From Limosilactobacillus pulli (GTDB taxonomy: Bacteria > Bacillota > Bacilli > Lactobacillales > Lactobacillaceae), in NCBI RefSeq assembly GCF_947381555.1, contig NZ_CANCWQ010000035.1, positions 1 to 17,589 of the forward strand: a stretch of DNA of 17,589 bases. The letters run 5' to 3'. Position numbers and translations under genes: made by a program. Shown piece after piece: positions 14,506 through 17,589 of the stretch (the stretch's first letter is position 1; each line of letters begins with the position of its first letter). Under the pieces are notes generated by a model, which saw only the letters and a program-made list of their open reading frames with translations, was not told where the DNA came from and did not search any database.

Positions 14506-14546
14506 TAGCAGCTGCCAAAATTAAACCATTTTAACTGAAAAATTTT

Positions 14547-14575
14547 TTGCTACCGAATGGGCAATCTACTATCAT
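14547..14575 (+). promoter_or_regulatory. Probable mprF promoter
   Basis: TTGCTA (14547-14552), a 17-nt spacer and TATCAT (14570-14575) would leave a leader of about 70 nt before the mprF ATG. Four of six bases match consensus in the -35 box and five of six in the -10. Confidence 0.5.
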
Positions 14576-14649
14576 TAGTGTTGAATTCCAATCTGGCAGG
14601 CCATTGGACCAGCCAGGTTGACACAATCGAAAAGTGAGGATTCTGAAAA

Positions 14650-17256
14650 ATGAACTCATCTCTATCTGTGCGCATCAAAAATTGGTGGCGACACTATGCC
14701 AAACTCTTTAAACTGCTGTTTGTTGTCTCGGTGATTATCTTTGTCATCACAGCACTGGGCAACTTTTTAAAAGACGTTGACTGGAATCGCGTTGGACTTG
14801 GCCTGTCCAGCCAGTCACCGCTTCATATTTTTTTGATGCTGATCGGTGGCTGCCTCTCAATCGTGCCCATGCTTGGCTATGACTTTGCGATTACCCACTT
14901 TTTATCAGGGCATTTTTCTAAGCACTATATCATCAGAAGCGGCTGGATTACCAATACCCTGACCAACGTGGCCGGCTTTGGCGGTCTGCTTGGCGCAACG
15001 CTTAGAGCCTATTTTTATGGCAAGCATTCCAGTAAAAAACAGATTCTGTTTGCCATCTCCAAAATCGCCATTTTTCTTTTGTCTGGCTTGTCGATCTTAT
15101 GCTGGCTCGCTCTAGCAGTCATGTTCTTAGTACCAAATGGTCATCGCTTCGATCGTTACATCGTCTGGCTGATTGGTGGCGGCCTGTATTTCCCGGTTGC
15201 CTTTATCTTTACCCGGCTGAAAAACTCCAGCTTTTTTAAAAATCTGACCCCCAAGCTCGAACTGTTTATCGTTGCCAGTTCAACTGGTGAGTGGCTTTTG
15301 GTTGCACTTTTCTTTTTAATGATTGGCTGGCTTTTAGGGGTTAAAATCAATCTCTTGTCCGTACTGCCCCTATACGTTGTTGCTCAGCTTTTGGGAGTTA
15401 TCTCAATGCTGCCTGGGGCAATCGGTTCTTTTGACATCATCATGCTGATGGAATTGTCTATGATGGGCGTCAGTCGTTCAACGGCCTTGGTCTGGCTGGT
15501 ATTTTTCCGGGTTTTCTATTATCTGGTGCCGCTGATTTTTGGGGTTTTAATGTTTGTATATCATTTTTGCCAGAAGATCAATCGCTTTTTTAATGGCTTG
15601 CCTAATCTGATCTGGCATCAAAGCGCGCATGTCTTGATCACCATATTTATGTATTTTTCTGGGATCTTGATGCTGATTGATGCCTCAATGCCGGATCTAA
15701 CCGAAAATAACCGCTTTTTGCAGCGTTTCTATCCTTTTACATTCTTCTTCTTGCATCAGCTGAGCACGGTTTTGTTTGCTATTGCTATGCTAGCCTGTGC
15801 ACGTGGGGTCCAGGCCAAGCTCAAGAAGGCTTATTGGCCATCATTGATTCTTTTGCTGATTGGAATGGTCAATACACTGTGGAATTTGGGAACCTGGGGG
15901 CTGACCTTCTACCTTTTGATCCTTTTGATTTTGGTTTTAACCATGCGCCATGCACTGTATCGAGAAAAGATGGCCTATTCGCTTGGGAAGGCCTTTAATG
16001 ACGGAATCGTCTTTGTCGGTCTGTTCGTTCTTTACATTATTATAGGGATCGTCAATGAGCCAAATTATTATGAACATCATAACATTCCGCAATTCCTGTT
16101 CTTCCCTGGTGAGAGTCTCTGGTTCTCTGGTTTCATCGGTCTGATCCTGGGAATTTTGGTCATGTTGGCCATTCTGCGCTACTTTACCATTGGCTATGAT
16201 CCATTCAACGGCTATCATTCGTTTGATGCTAAGCGCTGTCGGCAATTGATCGAACGTTTTGGTGGCAATGAGACCAGTCATCTGGCGTTTTTGCGCGACA
16301 AGAATCTCTATTATTATCAAGTTGAAAAAGAAGACCGGCTCTTTTTCATGTATCGGCGCAAATACGACAAGCTGATCGTTATGGGTGAACCGGTTGGCGA
16401 TCAAAGCGTACTGAATGATGCTTTGCGACGGTTTATCATTGAGGCTGATCGCTATGGCTACCAGCTGGTATTTTATGAAGTTGGTCAATCAACAACGATG
16501 CTTTTGCACGAATTTGGTTTTGACTTTCTTAAAACCGGTGAGGACGGTCTGCTTAAATTGGCCGACTTTACGCTTGCCGGTAAGCGCCAACGTTCTCAGC
16601 GTGCCTTGATGCATAAATTTGAGCGAGAAGGCTATACGTTTGACGTCTTGGAACCACCATTTGATAACGAGCTGATCAAAGAGCTCAAACATGTTTCTGA
16701 CAGCTGGCTGGGCAAGCAGGTTGAAAAAGGCTTTTCACTGGGCTTTTTTGATGAATATTATCTGCAGCAGGCTCCAATTGCCATCGTTAGGAATCAAGAA
16801 CAAAAGATCGTGGCCTTTGCAACGCTTATGCCAACTGGCGGCAAAAAGATTCTTACCATCGATTTAATGCGTCATGATCGCGACCTGGCGCCATCTGGCA
16901 TTATGGACATGATCTTTGTCAATCTGTTCTTGTATGGACAAAAGACCGGCTACGAATACTTCGATTTAGGAATGGCACCACTAAGCAACGTTGGTGAATC
17001 ACAGTTCAGCTTTATTGAAGAAAAAGCTGCCCACTTTATCTACGAATATGGCTACCGGCTCTATAGCTTCCAAGGTCTGCGTAATTATAAGGAAAAGTAT
17101 GCCGATCTCTGGCTGTCACGCTACACCGTCTATCGTAAAAAGAGCTCACTGGTTGGCTCTATGCTGGCACTGGTCAGTGTCGTCAATCAGCGTTCCAATC
17201 CAAGTCACAATCATCGACTGCAGCCACAGCTAATTGAAGATATTTTGAAACATTAA
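14650..17256 (+). CDS. mprF: Phosphatidylglycerol lysyltransferase/flippase (MprF)
   Basis: An 868-residue bifunctional membrane protein, the usual length for MprF. The N-terminal part (about residues 20-520) is a long series of hydrophobic helices: the flippase domain that moves the product to the outer leaflet. The C-terminal cytosolic part (about 530-850) is the DUF2156 aminoacyl-tRNA-dependent transferase. It carries FDLGMAPLSNVG (from about residue 771) and the YSFQGLRNYKEKYADLWLSRY signature. MprF transfers lysine from Lys-tRNA to phosphatidylglycerol, reducing negative surface charge and giving resistance to cationic peptides. Some relatives also add alanine or other residues, and the sequence cannot exclude that. 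The start is supported by GAGGA 9 nt before the ATG. It is monocistronic and is followed directly by repeat copy C with its terminator. The neighbouring tRNA is for Asp, not Lys. Confidence 0.94.
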   Translation: MNSSLSVRIKNWWRHYAKLFKLLFVVSVIIFVITALGNFLKDVDWNRVGLGLSSQSPLHIFLMLIGGCLSIVPMLGYDFAITHFLSGHFSKHYIIRSGWITNTLTNVAGFGGLLGATLRAYFYGKHSSKKQILFAISKIAIFLLSGLSILCWLALAVMFLVPNGHRFDRYIVWLIGGGLYFPVAFIFTRLKNSSFFKNLTPKLELFIVASSTGEWLLVALFFLMIGWLLGVKINLLSVLPLYVVAQLLGVISMLPGAIGSFDIIMLMELSMMGVSRSTALVWLVFFRVFYYLVPLIFGVLMFVYHFCQKINRFFNGLPNLIWHQSAHVLITIFMYFSGILMLIDASMPDLTENNRFLQRFYPFTFFFLHQLSTVLFAIAMLACARGVQAKLKKAYWPSLILLLIGMVNTLWNLGTWGLTFYLLILLILVLTMRHALYREKMAYSLGKAFNDGIVFVGLFVLYIIIGIVNEPNYYEHHNIPQFLFFPGESLWFSGFIGLILGILVMLAILRYFTIGYDPFNGYHSFDAKRCRQLIERFGGNETSHLAFLRDKNLYYYQVEKEDRLFFMYRRKYDKLIVMGEPVGDQSVLNDALRRFIIEADRYGYQLVFYEVGQSTTMLLHEFGFDFLKTGEDGLLKLADFTLAGKRQRSQRALMHKFEREGYTFDVLEPPFDNELIKELKHVSDSWLGKQVEKGFSLGFFDEYYLQQAPIAIVRNQEQKIVAFATLMPTGGKKILTIDLMRHDRDLAPSGIMDMIFVNLFLYGQKTGYEYFDLGMAPLSNVGESQFSFIEEKAAHFIYEYGYRLYSFQGLRNYKEKYADLWLSRYTVYRKKSSLVGSMLALVSVVNQRSNPSHNHRLQPQLIEDILKH

Positions 17257-17448
17257 CAATAGAGACTGAGAATTAGCCCCACTTCTTAACTATTTTATGG
17301 ATAACAATGCCTCAGCGCAGTAGCTGGCTGGCAGTTCAAATGCTGATAAATCAGCATTTGACCGACCTAGCCACCCTTGCGGAGGTGCGAAGACAAACTC
17401 TGAAAATCGGTCGCAAGCTGATTTTCGGAGTTTTTTCTCACTCTCTTT
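17257..17448 (+). repeat. Dispersed 3'-UTR/terminator repeat, copy C
   Basis: Third copy, on the plus strand and so inverted on the map relative to A and B, but again in the sense direction of the gene before it (mprF). It begins immediately after the mprF TAA. Its first hairpin is degenerate (AGAGACTGAG...CCACTTCTT), whereas the second hairpin CAAATGCTG-ATAAAT-CAGCATTTG is perfect. The core is nearly identical to copy B. It ends in the shared terminator. Confidence 0.88.
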
Positions 17449-17449
17449 T
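17396..17449 (+). terminator. Intrinsic terminator inside repeat copy C, used by mprF
   Basis: ACTCTGAAAATC (17397-17408) pairs with GATTTTCGGAGT (17420-17431) through one T-G pair. TTTTTCTCACTCTCTTTTT follows. No other terminator lies between mprF and this stem. Confidence 0.85.
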
Positions 17450-17589
17450 TGTTCCAATCGTTCATTCATGACCAAATCAGTCGCAATAATTTTAGGATCA
17501 AGATTAAGATAAGGCAGATTGCAAGAAATAACTTGAACAAATCTATTGGCGCAGATTAAGCAAAAAGATCTCAATTGGTGAATGCCAGT
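17449..17589. other. Right-edge sequence without a supportable gene
   Basis: The last 140 nt hold a minus-strand frame open to the window edge (residues such as NLPYLNLDPKIIATDLV) that runs on into repeat copy C and stops inside it. It has no visible start or recognisable family. It could be the 3' end of a gene entering from the right, but it could equally be chance. A plus-strand ATG at 17468 gives only 14 codons and has no ribosome site. Confidence 0.25.

Noticed and set aside
14619..14624. TTGACA just upstream of mprF as a -35 box
   Set aside because: The matching -10 would fall at about 14642-14647, overlapping the ribosome binding region, and the sequence there (tctgaa) does not resemble one. 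TTGCTA-N17-TATCAT farther upstream fits better.
14383..17256. tRNA next to mprF as a dedicated aminoacyl donor gene
   Set aside because: The tRNA is tRNA-Asp(GTC) and divergently transcribed with its own promoter and terminator. MprF uses Lys-tRNA (sometimes Ala), so adjacency is probably chance.
9190..17448. The three repeats as insertion sequences or MITEs
   Set aside because: No terminal inverted repeats, transposase or target-site duplications were visible, and the fixed position after stop codons suits a 3'-UTR element better. A MITE-like origin cannot be fully excluded.

Overview
The window looks like a chromosomal segment of a heterofermentative lactobacillus, most likely a Limosilactobacillus-type genome. 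This is inferred from moderate GC content, AGGAGG-type ribosome binding sites, a Lactobacillales-type gene set (LuxS, RNase J, UppP, MprF, a DUF4811 protein behind a DHA2 exporter) and some TTG starts. No phage genes, transposase, rRNA or CRISPR array were seen. I count 13 protein genes, one tRNA gene and three copies of a repeated, structured, terminator-bearing element.

Left part (1-4800): a glycerophosphodiester phosphodiesterase gene (+) faces a minus-strand block. That block holds two tandem VIT/CCC1-like metal transporter genes and, upstream of them, a universal stress protein gene. The stress gene is divergent from a complete, leaderless multicopper oxidase gene (+). Together this resembles a metal and oxidative-stress locus, although no metal specificity can be read from sequence. 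Each transcription unit has a readable intrinsic terminator.

Middle (4801-9731), all on the minus strand: a 115-residue protein of unknown function, RNase J with a basic C-terminal tail, a CPBP-type intramembrane protease, and UppP (undecaprenyl-diphosphate phosphatase). The protease lies just upstream of uppP and may share its transcript.

Right part (9847-17589): a MerR-type regulator gene is divergent from a DHA2 multidrug exporter gene that is translationally coupled to a DUF4811 gene. The two promoters face away from each other with their -35 boxes 5 bp apart. Then come luxS, an RluA-family pseudouridine synthase gene and tRNA-Asp(GTC) on the minus strand, and mprF (lysyl-phosphatidylglycerol synthase) on the plus strand. 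UppP, MprF, GDPD and the CPBP protein give the window a cell-envelope flavour.

The most unusual content is a roughly 190-nt repeat present three times: after the 115-residue gene, after luxS and after mprF. In all three it begins within about 20 nt of the stop codon, lies in the same orientation relative to that gene, folds into several hairpins and ends in a strong intrinsic terminator. Base changes between copies mostly keep the stems paired. It behaves like a dispersed 3'-UTR/terminator cassette rather than a protein gene. The open frame on its opposite strand is probably an artefact.
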